From NCBI RefSeq assembly GCF_024169655.1, contig NZ_JALJWV010000001.1:2857001-2921000 (forward strand): 64,000 nt of DNA. The letters are read 5' to 3'. The notes under the pieces are model-generated. The model ran no database searches, had not been told where the DNA came from, and saw nothing but the letters and a program-made list of their open reading frames with translations. Origin of the DNA: Pseudomonas marginalis. Lineage in GTDB: Bacteria; Pseudomonadota; Gammaproteobacteria; Pseudomonadales; Pseudomonadaceae. This document shows, in pieces, positions 35,786 to 45,171 of the stretch. The stretch's first letter is position 1; each line of letters begins with the position of its first letter. The position numbers were made by a program, and so were the translations under genes.

Positions 35786-37774
35786 TCAATGCGGCGCGCG
35801 CGGGATCGTCTTGAGCAGGTCGTCCGGGCTGATGTAGCCGACCACACTGCCGGGTTGCGGCAGACCCAGGATGTGCCCCTTGATCTTGCCGACCACATGC
35901 ATTTCGCAAGGCTTGCAGTCGAACTTCAAGGTCAGCACTTCATCGCCATGGATCAACTGCATCGGCGCGACTTTGGTCTTCACGCCCGTCACGCCCTTGG
36001 CCTGTTTGGGGCAAAGGTTGAACGAGAAGCGCAGGCAGTGCTTGGTGATCATCACCGGCACTTCACCGGTTTCTTCGTGGGCTTCGAAGGCCGCGTCGAT
36101 CAGTTTCACCCCGTGCCGATGGTAGAAGTCCCGGGCCTTCTGGTTATACACGTTGGCCAGGAACGACAGATGCGCCTCCGGGTACACCGGCGGCGGGTTG
36201 GTCTGCGCCTTGCGCCCACCGCGTGGGTGAGCGTTGATGCGGGCCGCCGTCAGGGCTTCGATCACTTCGCGGCGCACGGCCTTGAGCTGCGAGTTGGGGA
36301 TGAAGAACGCCTGCGGTGCATCCAGCTCGATGGCGGTGGCGTGGTATTCGGTGGTGCCCAGTTGGCCGAGCAAATCGCGCAGGGTGTCCAGCGCCTGTTC
36401 CGGCTTGTTGGCCACGCCGAACGGGCCGGGCAGGGCGACGCTGGCGCTGATGCCTTCTTCGCTGGTGGCGGTCAGTTCCAGGCGCTCTTCGCGCAGACGG
36501 GCAACCCACGACAGGCCGATACGGCGTTCGGCAGAGGTCTTGAGCAGCGCCTGTTGCCAGTTGTGGTCGAGGTTGCGGTTCAGCGGGTGGTTCGGGCGCA
36601 ACTGATGCAGCCCGGCCGGCATTTCGTTGGGCTCGACGCGGTAGCGGTAGCGCTTCTCGCCGTCTTCCTCGAACTCGCCCTTGGCCTCGGCGATATTGGC
36701 GCGGAAACCCACCACTTCACGCTTGACCAGCACATTCAGGCCGTCGCCGTTGGACAGCGGCTCATGGGTGACCACTTGCAGGTCGCGTTTGCCGGCTTTT
36801 TCCACCACGCCCACCGGCAGGCCGGTGAAGGTCGGGGTGTCGAAGGCGCCGATGTCGATCTTGCGGTCGCTGACGAAGTAGTCGGTGCTGCCTCGGTGGA
36901 AGGTTTTTTCCGGGTCGGGCAGGAAGAAATGCGCAGTCCGGCCGCTGGAGGCGCGGGCCAGGTCCGGGCGGTCTTCGAGGATGTCATCCAGGCGCTGGCG
37001 GTAATAGGCAGTGATGTTCTTCACATAGCCCATGTCCTTGTAGCGACCTTCGATCTTGAACGAGCGCACACCGGCATCGACCAGGTCACGCAGGTTGGCG
37101 CTCTGGTTGTTGTCTTTCATCGACAGCAGGTGCTTTTCAAAGGCGACGACGCGGCCTTGATCGTCTTTCAAGGTGTACGGCAGGCGGCACGCCTGGGAGC
37201 AGTCGCCGCGGTTGGCGCTGCGGCCGTTCTGCGCGTGGGAGATATTGCACTGCCCGGAGAACGCCACGCACAGGGCGCCGTGGATGAAGAACTCGATGGC
37301 GGCATCGGTCTCATCGGCGATGGCGCGGATTTCCTGCAGGTTCAGCTCACGGGCCAATACCAACTGGGAGAAGCCGGCCTGGTCGAGAAATTTGGCGCGG
37401 CCCAGGGTGCGGATGTCGGTCTGGGTACTGGCGTGCAGCTCGATCGGCGGGATATCCAGCTCCATCACGCCCAGGTCTTGCACGATCAACGCATCGACAC
37501 CGGCGTCGTAGAGCTGATGGATCAGCTTGCGCGCGGGTTCCAGTTCGTTGTCATGCAGGATGGTGTTGAGGGTGGTGAAGACGCGCGCGTGGTAGCGCCG
37601 GGCGAATTCGACCAACTGCGCGATATCGCTCACCTCGTTACAGGCATTGTGGCGGGCGCCGAAACTTGGGCCGCCGATGTAGATGGCGTCGGCGCCATGC
37701 AGGATGGCCTCGCGCGCGATGGCGACATCGCGGGCAGGGCTGAGCAATTCCAGGTGATGCTTGGGCAAGGACAT
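35786..37774 (-). CDS. U32-family protein, RlhA-like
   Basis: A 662-residue U32 'peptidase' family protein with the length of RlhA, which hydroxylates a cytidine in 23S rRNA. The U32 signature is at about 165-195 (IEFFIHGALCVAFSGQCNIS) with a cysteine set continuing in ANRGDCSQACRLPY. The N-terminus (HLELLSPARDVAIAREAILHGADAIYIGG) is the TIM-barrel start. ATG 37774 is the family start; the 22 residues upstream in frame have no similarity. The C-terminal DUF3656-like extension fits RlhA rather than the shorter TrhP or UbiU/V proteins. Confidence 0.88.
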   Translation of the reverse strand: MSLPKHHLELLSPARDVAIAREAILHGADAIYIGGPSFGARHNACNEVSDIAQLVEFARRYHARVFTTLNTILHDNELEPARKLIHQLYDAGVDALIVQDLGVMELDIPPIELHASTQTDIRTLGRAKFLDQAGFSQLVLARELNLQEIRAIADETDAAIEFFIHGALCVAFSGQCNISHAQNGRSANRGDCSQACRLPYTLKDDQGRVVAFEKHLLSMKDNNQSANLRDLVDAGVRSFKIEGRYKDMGYVKNITAYYRQRLDDILEDRPDLARASSGRTAHFFLPDPEKTFHRGSTDYFVSDRKIDIGAFDTPTFTGLPVGVVEKAGKRDLQVVTHEPLSNGDGLNVLVKREVVGFRANIAEAKGEFEEDGEKRYRYRVEPNEMPAGLHQLRPNHPLNRNLDHNWQQALLKTSAERRIGLSWVARLREERLELTATSEEGISASVALPGPFGVANKPEQALDTLRDLLGQLGTTEYHATAIELDAPQAFFIPNSQLKAVRREVIEALTAARINAHPRGGRKAQTNPPPVYPEAHLSFLANVYNQKARDFYHRHGVKLIDAAFEAHEETGEVPVMITKHCLRFSFNLCPKQAKGVTGVKTKVAPMQLIHGDEVLTLKFDCKPCEMHVVGKIKGHILGLPQPGSVVGYISPDDLLKTIPRAPH

Positions 37775-37890
37775 AGTTTTTTTAGTCAGGCTTGTCACGG
37801 TCGAAGCGCGCATTGTAGCCGTGAAACGCCTGACCGGCACCTACCGCAGGGCTTGGCCTGCAGGGTGCAAGGCCATGTATCGGCGCGGAT

Positions 37891-38271
37891 TCAGGCTTTG
37901 GCCGCCATTGCGGTGACTTCCACGCGCATGCCTTCCACTGCCAGGGCCGCCACGCCAACCGCGGCGCGCACCGGCCACGGCTTGGCGAAGAAGCGTGTGT
38001 AGACCTCATTGAACGCTGCGCGGTCGGCCATGTCGGTGAGGTAGATGGTCAGGTGCATCACCCGGTCCATGGAACTGCCGGCGCGTTCAAGGGCGACTTT
38101 CAGGGCTTGCAGGGTGCATTCGCTTTGCAGGGTTATGTCGCCCAGTTCCAGGCTGCCATCGGTGCGGGTCGGGATTTGGGTGGAGACCAGGATGCCGTTG
38201 AAGCCGATCACGTCGGAGGAAATAGAGTCGGCATCCGGGTCAGGGGTGAAGCACAGGTCGTGGTTGGCCAT
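37891..38271 (-). CDS. RidA-family protein
   Basis: A 126-residue YjgF/YER057c/UK114 family protein. The trimer-forming chorismate-mutase-like fold is recognised from GFNGILVSTQIPTRTDGSLELGDITLQSECTLQALKVALERAGSSMDRVMHLTIYLTDMADRAAFNEVYTRFF. Canonical RidA deaminates enamine/imine intermediates using an Arg near residue 105; the equivalent here is in PVRAAVGVAAL. The subgroup may have a more specific role. It is monocistronic. Confidence 0.88.
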   Translation of the reverse strand: MANHDLCFTPDPDADSISSDVIGFNGILVSTQIPTRTDGSLELGDITLQSECTLQALKVALERAGSSMDRVMHLTIYLTDMADRAAFNEVYTRFFAKPWPVRAAVGVAALAVEGMRVEVTAMAAKA

Positions 38272-38400
38272 GACGTTCTCTTGGCAGGGAAAGGGGTCGC
38301 CAATTTAAACACAGGGCGCGCGCGGACCAGTACCCTTTGGCCTTGCAAGGCTCGTGGCGCGACGAGTATTTGACGTCAAGTAATATTTATTTTTTGTCTG

Positions 38401-38426
38401 TCAAGTCACGTATTTATTGGCCGATA
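38401..38426 (+). promoter_or_regulatory. FliA (sigma-28) type promoter for the PAS chemoreceptor
   Basis: TCAAG (38401-38405), 14 bases, then GCCGATA (38420-38426), which matches the flagellar sigma factor consensus as seen at Pseudomonas fliC. It lies 45 bases before the ATG of the next gene, the right distance for a short leader. Confidence 0.75.
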
Positions 38427-38471
38427 GCGCGGGAGAGCAACCCCGACTCCACGCACGGCTGAGGCTACGTC

Positions 38472-39827
38472 ATGTTCAATCAAGCACTAAAAACAGAACT
38501 GGCGGCCAGGAGGGCCGAAGTCACTGAATACCAAGGATTGATTGCCGCGCTTGAACGCTCCATGGCCGTGGTCGAGTTCGACCTGAACGGCAAGGTATTG
38601 CGCGCCAACGACAACTTTATGAAAACCCTGGGTTACAGCGCGGCTCAATTGGCCGGCAAGACCCACCGTGACTTTTGCCCGCCGGCGCTGACCAGCAGCC
38701 CTGCCTATGCCGAGTTCTGGCAGGAACTCAGGGCCGGGAAGTTCGTGTCGGGCACCTTCAAACGCGTGGACGCCCACGGCAAGATCATTTGGCTGGAGGC
38801 CAGTTATAACCCGGTGCTGGATGCGCGCGGCCAGGTATCGAAAGTGGTCAAGTACGCGCTCGACGTCACGCGCAAAGTCGAACAGGAGGCGGCGACCCAC
38901 AGCAAGCTGGCCGCGCTGGACCGTGCGATGGCCGTGATCGAGTTTGACTTGAACGGGCAAGTACTCGACGCCAACGAGAATTTCCTCACGGTCATGGGGT
39001 ATTCACTGACGGAACTCAAAGGCAAACATCACCGTATGTTTTGCGAACCGGCCCAGGTCAACAGCCCTGAGTACGCCGACTTCTGGCGCCGCTTGAACAA
39101 TGGCGAATTCTTCACCGGGCAATTCAAACGCATTGGCAAGCACGGCCGCGTGGTGTGGTTGGAGGCGAGTTACAACCCGGTGTATGACGGCGACGGCAAG
39201 CTGATCAAAATCGTCAAGTTCGCCAGCGACATCAGCGAGCGTGTCGAGAAGTTCGAGGAGGATTCACGCGGAGCCTCCCGCGCCTACCATATTTCCTCGG
39301 AAACCGAGCGATTCGCCGAGCACGGCACCCAGGTGATCCACGAAACCGCCAGTGAAATGCGCCGGATTGCCGAGAACATCGGCGCCTCCGCACGGCTGGT
39401 GGGGCAGTTGGGCGATCGCTCCGAGCAGATCACCGCCATCGTCAATACCATTCGCGGTATCGCCGACCAGACCAACCTGCTGGCGCTCAACGCTGCCATT
39501 GAGGCCGCGCGCGCGGGCGATCAGGGCCGTGGTTTTGCCGTGGTGGCCGATGAAGTCAGGCAACTGGCGGGACGCACCAGCCGTTCCACCGCAGAGATTG
39601 CCGAGATGATCGGCCTGATTCTGTCGGAAACCCGCGATGCGGTAGCCAGCATGAGCGCGACCCAGGAAGGCGCGCAACGGGGTGTCAGCCTGGCCGACCA
39701 GGCGGGTTCGGTGATCCTGCAAATCCGCACCAGCACCAGCGATGCGGTGCAGGCGGTGAGCATGTTTGCATCAAAGCTGGATGAGTCGGAGGTCGTTCCG
39801 AAAGCCGCTGTCGGCTGGGTCGGCTAG
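38472..39827 (+). CDS. Soluble PAS-PAS chemoreceptor (BdlA-like)
   Basis: A 451-residue methyl-accepting-type protein without signal peptide, transmembrane helices or HAMP. Two PAS domains follow each other (about 28-137 and 150-258); both carry near-identical '[24 protein letters not shown]' and 'WLEASYNPV' motifs and each ends in a PAC segment. The MCP signalling hairpin is intact ([43 protein letters not shown], about 325-370). The architecture is that of Pseudomonas BdlA, which controls biofilm dispersion in response to redox/nutrients. Its FliA-type promoter ties it to motility. Confidence 0.9.
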   Translation: MFNQALKTELAARRAEVTEYQGLIAALERSMAVVEFDLNGKVLRANDNFMKTLGYSAAQLAGKTHRDFCPPALTSSPAYAEFWQELRAGKFVSGTFKRVDAHGKIIWLEASYNPVLDARGQVSKVVKYALDVTRKVEQEAATHSKLAALDRAMAVIEFDLNGQVLDANENFLTVMGYSLTELKGKHHRMFCEPAQVNSPEYADFWRRLNNGEFFTGQFKRIGKHGRVVWLEASYNPVYDGDGKLIKIVKFASDISERVEKFEEDSRGASRAYHISSETERFAEHGTQVIHETASEMRRIAENIGASARLVGQLGDRSEQITAIVNTIRGIADQTNLLALNAAIEAARAGDQGRGFAVVADEVRQLAGRTSRSTAEIAEMIGLILSETRDAVASMSATQEGAQRGVSLADQAGSVILQIRTSTSDAVQAVSMFASKLDESEVVPKAAVGWVG

Positions 39828-39847
39828 ACGCGTGCCCTGGGTCAGTC

Positions 39848-40717
39848 TCACTCTTCTACATCCATGAACTCTTTGGCCCAGGCCACGTAGCTCTCTGGCA
39901 GGGTGTAGGTATGGGTAAGCTCGGTGGCACTGAGGTTCGAGGTGCTGTGAGTGAGCTGGCGCTGGGCGCGAAGGCTATCGTAGGTGGCCTTGATTGCCGC
40001 GAAGTAGGCGCCATGGCCGGCTACCACGATGCGCACGCCCAGGCTTGCCAGGCGCTGGCTGTCATTGAGTTTCGGATTGCCGTAGGTCACCAGCATCAAG
40101 GGCACCGTGAGTTTTTCGGCAATCTGCTCAAGGTGCTCGAAGTCGCTGATACCGACCATGCAGATGCCGTCGGCGCCGGCTTTTTCATAGGCCAGGGTGC
40201 GTTCGATCACGGCCTCGGTCGGCAACACCGCTGCGTTAGTCCGGGCGATGATCGACAGTTGGGGGTCGACACGCGCCTCAAGGGCTGCCCTGACCTTGCC
40301 GATGCCTTCCTCGATGGAAATCAGATCGGTCGATTTACGCCCGAATTGTGCCGGCAGCAGGGTGTCTTCAATCGTCAGGGCCGCCACGCCGGCGCGCTCA
40401 AGTTCCTCGACGGTGCGCATGACATTCAGGGCATTGCCATAGCCGTGGTCGGCATCCGCAATGAACGGCAACTGCGCGACGCGGCCGATCCGGGTTGCCT
40501 GTTCAACGAACTCACTCAAGGTGATCAATGCAAAATCGGGTGCCGCCAGTACCTGCAGCGAAGCGACCGAGCCCCCCAGGATGCCGACCTCGAAACCCAA
40601 GTCAGCGGCGATACGCGCAGACATCGGGTCGAACACAGAGGCTGTCTCAACGCACAGTGGCGCAGCAAGCAATTCACGGAAATTACGACGCAGAGCTGAG
40701 TGGGACACTTTTGGCAT
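39848..40717 (-). CDS. Isocitrate lyase/PEP mutase family enzyme, oxaloacetate decarboxylase-like
   Basis: A 289-residue TIM-barrel enzyme of the PEP mutase/isocitrate lyase superfamily. [35 protein letters not shown] holds the Mg-binding Asp residues; the start [46 protein letters not shown] agrees with Pseudomonas oxaloacetate decarboxylase (PA4872 group). It would decarboxylate oxaloacetate or a related 2-oxo acid to pyruvate. ATG 40717 (MPKVSHS) is preferred; the residues upstream do not match. Confidence 0.85.
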   Translation of the reverse strand: MPKVSHSALRRNFRELLAAPLCVETASVFDPMSARIAADLGFEVGILGGSVASLQVLAAPDFALITLSEFVEQATRIGRVAQLPFIADADHGYGNALNVMRTVEELERAGVAALTIEDTLLPAQFGRKSTDLISIEEGIGKVRAALEARVDPQLSIIARTNAAVLPTEAVIERTLAYEKAGADGICMVGISDFEHLEQIAEKLTVPLMLVTYGNPKLNDSQRLASLGVRIVVAGHGAYFAAIKATYDSLRAQRQLTHSTSNLSATELTHTYTLPESYVAWAKEFMDVEE

Positions 40718-40890
40718 GATCTTTCCTGGTTCTGGCGATTGTCGACTGATGATCAATGCCTATTCATAGTCGTAGGAGATTACCACGCCGCCAAACCCAG
40801 GATTATGACGTTTCAGAATGGGGTATGCCCACGGCACATACCGTGGGGCGGGCGTTTCGGGCGGAGGCCATGCCTTGGCGTGCGCTTCTT

Positions 40891-41793
40891 TCAGTCGGTA
40901 GGCAGGTTCAGCAGGCTGAAACGACAAGCACTGCCGCCGTGACGTTTAGCCTGGTACATCGCGTCGTCGGCCCGCGCGAGCAGTTGCTCGACACTCGCCC
41001 CATCCACTGGATACAGGCTGATGCCGACGCTGATGTGCGCGTTCAGGCGGTGCGCGTCGATCATGAAGGGCTGGTTGATCGCGCCGACAAGCTTATCGGC
41101 CAACACCTCGACCTGCCAGGCATGGTCCATGCCGGTGACCAGGATCGCAAATTCGTCGCCGCTCAAGCGGCTGACCACATCGGACCTGCGCACCGACTGG
41201 CTGAGGCGCTCGGCCACCGCCACCAGCAATTTGTCGCCACACGCATGCCCATGGGTGTCATTCACGGCTTTGAAACGGTCCAGGTCGATAAACATCAAGG
41301 CCAGCGGCTGTTGCTGCTGGGTGGCGTGATTCACCGCTTGGTTGAGCAGGCTCAAAAACAGGCTGCGATTGGGCAAACCGGTCAGGTCGTCATGGAACGC
41401 CAGCTGTTGCATGCGTGCGCGTTCTTCATCCATTACCTTGAAATTGTGCAGGATGGCGATGAAATGCGTTACCACACCCTGGGGATCAAGCACCGGGGTA
41501 ATGACCTGATTGATCGTACAGTCGGAGCCATCCTTGCGGCGTTCGACCATCTCGCCCTGCCAGGTCAGGCCTGCCAAGATGGTCATCCACATCTCCCGGT
41601 AGAACGTGGTGGTCTGGCGTCCCGACGACAGCAGGTGCGGGGTTTTACCGACCAGCTCCAGTTTGGAATAGCCGCTCAACAGGCTGAACGCTTTATTGAT
41701 CCACACAATGCAACCCGATCTCTCAGTGATCAACACCGGGTTAGTCGCCGCATCCAACGCCCTCACCAATACTTGCTGCTCATCTTCGATCAT
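40891..41793 (-). CDS. PAS-GGDEF diguanylate cyclase
   Basis: A 300-residue protein with an N-terminal PAS/PAC (about 5-125) and a GGDEF domain (about 130-295). The active-site loop is SGDEF (Ser211-Phe215), replacing the first Gly with Ser; this variant is often active. An intact product-inhibition site RxxD (Arg202-Asp205) precedes it by the canonical five residues. It would make c-di-GMP in the cytoplasm in response to a PAS-bound signal. Its start lies 71 bases from the nearer of two FNR boxes, so oxygen control is possible. Confidence 0.9.
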   Translation of the reverse strand: MIEDEQQVLVRALDAATNPVLITERSGCIVWINKAFSLLSGYSKLELVGKTPHLLSSGRQTTTFYREMWMTILAGLTWQGEMVERRKDGSDCTINQVITPVLDPQGVVTHFIAILHNFKVMDEERARMQQLAFHDDLTGLPNRSLFLSLLNQAVNHATQQQQPLALMFIDLDRFKAVNDTHGHACGDKLLVAVAERLSQSVRRSDVVSRLSGDEFAILVTGMDHAWQVEVLADKLVGAINQPFMIDAHRLNAHISVGISLYPVDGASVEQLLARADDAMYQAKRHGGSACRFSLLNLPTD

Positions 41794-41863
41794 GGTGCCC
41801 TCCGACGGCGCAGGTGACGCTGCAAGCCTTGATGCAGGCTAGGGGCAAGGGGCAGGGTGGCTG

Positions 41864-41877
41864 TTGATGAAAATCAA
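41864..41877. promoter_or_regulatory. Perfect FNR/Anr box 1 between GGDEF and USP 2
   Basis: TTGAT-GAAA-ATCAA, an exact match to the consensus. It lies between the divergent GGDEF (start 41793) and USP 2 (start 41982). Confidence 0.88.
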
Positions 41878-41893
41878 CTTTTGCGGGCACCCA

Positions 41894-41907
41894 CTGATAA
41901 AGATCAA
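41894..41907. promoter_or_regulatory. FNR/Anr box 2 (one mismatch) before USP 2
   Basis: CTGAT-AAAG-ATCAA. Its centre (41900.5) is three helical turns from box 1. A -10-like CATTCT at 41930-41935 is at the right distance for a class II FNR promoter starting near 41942. Confidence 0.78.
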
Positions 41908-41981
41908 GTAGTCGCCGGCCCGGAAGGCTCATTCTGAAAACCTATCCACGGAATCAGATGGCCGCGTGCCGAGGTGCCCCA

Positions 41982-42896
41982 ATGTCGCAGACTCAGCGTT
42001 TACTGTTGATTGCCCCTTCGTCCATGACCCGCACACCCGCGTTCGATCGTGCCGCCGCCCTGGCGCGCGCGATGCAGTTGCCGTTGCATATCGTGGCCTT
42101 CGACTATTTGCAGGCCCTGGCGATCGCCGGGCTGTTCGCGCCCGAACAGATCAACCGGGCGCGGGAAGCGTACCTGGACACTCATCGCCATTGGCTCACC
42201 GAGCAGGCAGACGTGATGCGCCAACACGGGGTCGAGGTCACCAGCGAGGTGGTGTGGGTGCATCATCCTTATGAGGAAATCCTGCATTTCGTCAACGAGA
42301 TGTCGTTGGCCCTGATCATCAAGGATGCTGAGGAAGAGCCCGCCTTGAAACGGGTGTTCTTCACGCCGCTGGATTGGCAACTGCTGCGCGACTGCCCGGT
42401 GCCGGTGCATCTGGTCACCGACTCGCGCCACCCGCTGCCACGCAAGGTGCTGGCGATTGTCGATGTGTTGCGCAGTGAGGACCAGGACCAGATCTTCAAC
42501 GACCAGATTGTCGAAGCAGCGGTCAAGCTGGCTGCGCAATGTCAGGCTCAGCTTGAGTTGCTGCATGTGTACGACTGGGCTGCGGTGTATGCCAAAGACA
42601 TGGGCTTTGGCGCGGTCCCTCTGGCCTCCGGGCTCTATGAGGCGCTGAATGAAGCCCAGCATGAGGCATTTGCCGCGTTGGCCGAGCGCCAGGGAATTCC
42701 TGTCGAACATCGGCACTTTATCGAAGGCACGCCGCTCTTCAATATTTGCGACTTCGCCCGCGATCACCAGAGCGACATCATGGTCATGGGCACCGTGCAG
42801 CACTGGGGCTTGAACAAGCTGTTGGGCACTACCGCTGAAAGTCTGCTGCACCACGCGCCATGCAGCATGTGGGCGATCAAACCGACGCGCAGCTGA
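41982..42896 (+). CDS. Tandem-domain universal stress protein (USP 2)
   Basis: A 304-residue protein with two UspA domains; the start RLLLIAPSSMTRTPAFDRAAALA and the end DIMVMGTVQHWGLNKLLGTTAESLLHHAPCSMWAIKP are shared with the other USPs in the window. GAGGTG lies 7-8 bases before ATG 41982 and an upstream in-frame ATG at 41958 has no ribosome-binding site. It is preceded by two FNR boxes and followed 51 bases later by USP 3, so the pair likely forms an Anr/Fnr-driven operon for survival of oxygen limitation. Confidence 0.93.
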   Translation: MSQTQRLLLIAPSSMTRTPAFDRAAALARAMQLPLHIVAFDYLQALAIAGLFAPEQINRAREAYLDTHRHWLTEQADVMRQHGVEVTSEVVWVHHPYEEILHFVNEMSLALIIKDAEEEPALKRVFFTPLDWQLLRDCPVPVHLVTDSRHPLPRKVLAIVDVLRSEDQDQIFNDQIVEAAVKLAAQCQAQLELLHVYDWAAVYAKDMGFGAVPLASGLYEALNEAQHEAFAALAERQGIPVEHRHFIEGTPLFNICDFARDHQSDIMVMGTVQHWGLNKLLGTTAESLLHHAPCSMWAIKPTRS

Positions 42897-42947
42897 TGCA
42901 GGATTGAACCTGGCGCCAGGGGCAACCGGTGCCTGAAGAGGTGCGAA

Positions 42948-43868
42948 ATGAGCCAATACCGACGTCTGTTGCTGATCACCGACCGCTCGCTGTATCACTC
43001 CCCGGCGCTGCTGCGCGCAGTGGCCCTGGCCAAGGCGTGCGGCGCGGCGCTCGATATCAGGGCCTTTATCGAACCTGCGCCGATCATTCATTTGTGGGAA
43101 GAACGCGTCGATGAGTCGGCTTTTCAGGACTATCTGCACCGCTATCGCGATTGGCTGGTCGACGAAGTCCAACGCCTGGGCGGTAATGGGCTGAAGGTGA
43201 CGGTTGAACTGCACTTCACCACCCACCCTGTGCTGGAGATCCTGCGCACGATCGCCGATCTGAACCCGGACCTGGTGATCAAGGACGTGAAGCTGGAGCC
43301 GGTTCTCAAGCGCATATTCATCACCCCGCTCGATTGCCACCTGCTGCGCGAGTGCCCGACACCCCTGCATCTGGTGAGTCAGGCGCGCTACGGTTTGCCC
43401 CATCGTGTGGTGGCGGCCGTCGATCCGTTCGACCCCGGCACGCAGATCAGCGGTCTGAATGACACCATCATTGAGTGCGCCCACTCCATGGCCTTGCAAT
43501 GCGATGCACCGCTGCATCTGTTGTACGCCTATGACCTGTCCGCGGCATTCAACGGCGATGCGCCGATGGCCATGGGCGGTTGGAACGTGGATTTCGCCGA
43601 AGAGCTGCGCCATTCGCTGCACCAGGCATTCGTGACCTTGGCCGACCGTTATGGCGTGCCGCCGGAAAGACGGCACTTTGTCATGGGGCAGCCAGTGCCG
43701 GTGATTCAGGAGTTTGTCGAGCAATTCCAGGCCGACGTGGTGGTCATGGGGACTGCTCACCGGGTCGGGCTCGACCGACTGATCGGCAGCAATACCGAAC
43801 GGGCGCTGTATTCGGTGCCGGGCAGCATTTTGGCGATCCGGCAGCCGGTAAGCGACGTCAAGGGTTAG
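42948..43868 (+). CDS. Tandem-domain universal stress protein (USP 3)
   Basis: A 306-residue two-domain USP (MSQYRRLLLITDRSLYHSPALLRAVALAKA; end VVVMGTAHRVGLDRLIGSNTERALYSVPGSILAIRQP with the G-x2-G-x9-S nucleotide-loop pattern). It is more divergent from USP 1, 2 and 4 in its first domain. It lies directly after USP 2 in the same direction. Function is inferred from the family: stress survival, probably under low oxygen. Confidence 0.92.
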   Translation: MSQYRRLLLITDRSLYHSPALLRAVALAKACGAALDIRAFIEPAPIIHLWEERVDESAFQDYLHRYRDWLVDEVQRLGGNGLKVTVELHFTTHPVLEILRTIADLNPDLVIKDVKLEPVLKRIFITPLDCHLLRECPTPLHLVSQARYGLPHRVVAAVDPFDPGTQISGLNDTIIECAHSMALQCDAPLHLLYAYDLSAAFNGDAPMAMGGWNVDFAEELRHSLHQAFVTLADRYGVPPERRHFVMGQPVPVIQEFVEQFQADVVVMGTAHRVGLDRLIGSNTERALYSVPGSILAIRQPVSDVKG

Positions 43869-43944
43869 AGCACCGCCGACGAAGCCAACGAGAGAGCGAT
43901 CCATATGCTGACCAGCGCGACGCGCAAATAACCGCTGCTGCGCG

Positions 43945-44928
43945 TTACGGGGTCAGCACGATCGCACCGTTGAATTGCCCGCTGCGCAGGTGTGCCAGCG
44001 CCTGATTGGCATCTTCCAGGGCGAAGCGGGTGATGTCGCAGTGGACAGGTGTCTGCTGCACGGCTTGAAAAAACGCCGTACCGTCCTGTCGGGTCAAGTT
44101 AGCTACTGAACGCACGCTACGCTCGCCCCATAGCAGTCGATAGGGGAAGGCCGGAATGTCGCTCATGTGAATGCCGGCGCAAATCACACAGCCGCCCTTG
44201 ACCGTGGCGGCCAATGCCAGCGGTACAAGCGCTCCCACGGGGGCGAATATCAGGCTGGCATCCAGCAGGTGCGGGGGCGGCTGGTCCGAAGGGCCGGCCC
44301 ACACGGCGCCCAATGAGCGCGCATACGCCTGGCCTTCACTGTCACCCGGGCGGGTGAACGCGTACACCTGTTGGCCTCGGCCCAGCGCGACTTGAATCGC
44401 CAGATGGGCGGCCGCACCGAAGCCATAAAGCCCCAGGTGGGGAGCGTCTGCGGCCATTTGCAAGGCGCGAAAACCGATCAGGCCGGCACACAGCAGGGGC
44501 GCGGCTTGAACGTCTGACAGCATGTCGGGAATCGGCAGGCAAAAGCGTGCGTCCGCCACCGTGTATTCAGCGTAGCCGCCGTCCAGATTGCACCCGGTGA
44601 ACTGCGCCCGGTCGCAGAGGTTTTCCCGGCCTGATCGACAGAAAGCGCATTCGCCGCAGGTCCAGCCGAGCCACGGCACCCCCACGCGGCGGCCGATCCA
44701 ATGAGCGTCGACAGCGGCGCCCACGGCCGTCACTTCACCGACGATTTCGTGGCCCGGCACCCGTGGCAGTTGCGCTTGCGGCAACTCACCGTCCACCAGG
44801 TGCAGGTCGGTGCGGCACACGCCACAGGCCAGGACCTTGATCAACAGCTGCCCGGCGCCGGGTGTCGGGACCGGGCGCTCCTCTAGTTGCAGCGGCTGGC
44901 CGGGGGTGTGCAGAACCATCGCACGCAT
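43945..44928 (-). CDS. Zinc-dependent alcohol dehydrogenase (AdhA-like)
   Basis: A 327-residue medium-chain dehydrogenase. The catalytic Zn site is in ACGVCRTDLHLVDGELPQ (Cys36) and VPGHEIVGEV (His59); the structural zinc lobe CGECAFCRSGRENLC (about 90-104) is complete. The coenzyme motif LYGFGAAAHLAIQVA follows. Unlike the first alcohol dehydrogenase in the window, this is the ordinary four-cysteine ethanol/aldehyde type. It is divergent from phosphoketolase with one perfect FNR box between, so it would make ethanol or remove aldehydes when oxygen is limiting. Confidence 0.92.
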   Translation of the reverse strand: MRAMVLHTPGQPLQLEERPVPTPGAGQLLIKVLACGVCRTDLHLVDGELPQAQLPRVPGHEIVGEVTAVGAAVDAHWIGRRVGVPWLGWTCGECAFCRSGRENLCDRAQFTGCNLDGGYAEYTVADARFCLPIPDMLSDVQAAPLLCAGLIGFRALQMAADAPHLGLYGFGAAAHLAIQVALGRGQQVYAFTRPGDSEGQAYARSLGAVWAGPSDQPPPHLLDASLIFAPVGALVPLALAATVKGGCVICAGIHMSDIPAFPYRLLWGERSVRSVANLTRQDGTAFFQAVQQTPVHCDITRFALEDANQALAHLRSGQFNGAIVLTP

Positions 44929-45087
44929 AACAAATCTCCAGGTGTTCGAGCGGTGATGCCAGGTCGGCCGAGGGTTTCAAGCCCAGAACCGTGACGTTGC
45001 GGCCGAGTGAATAATAGACGCACGAAGAACGTGCGCCTCCCGCGCCTTCGCACGGGATCAATTGAGCTTAAGCGTCGGCCTGAAGAC

Positions 45088-45101
45088 TTGATGTACATCA
45101 A
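45088..45101. promoter_or_regulatory. Perfect FNR/Anr box between alcohol dehydrogenase 2 and phosphoketolase
   Basis: TTGAT-GTAC-ATCAA, within a 16-base palindrome (45087-45102). Its centre is 77 bases from the phosphoketolase ATG (45172) and could also serve the dehydrogenase on the other strand. Confidence 0.88.
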
Positions 45102-45171
45102 GCCCCGCGCATTTGAGGCACCCAGAATCGACGAAGGATAATCCACTGGTCGAACCTTGGCGGAGGGGCGT

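Noticed and set aside
35528..38002. 824-codon plus-strand frame antisense to the U32-family gene
   Set aside because: Same GC-rich shadow effect; the U32/RlhA-like gene has clear motifs throughout.
42000..43904. 634-codon antisense frame over USP 2 and USP 3
   Set aside because: Both USPs are certain, have ribosome-binding sites and an FNR promoter; the antisense product shows no recognisable family.
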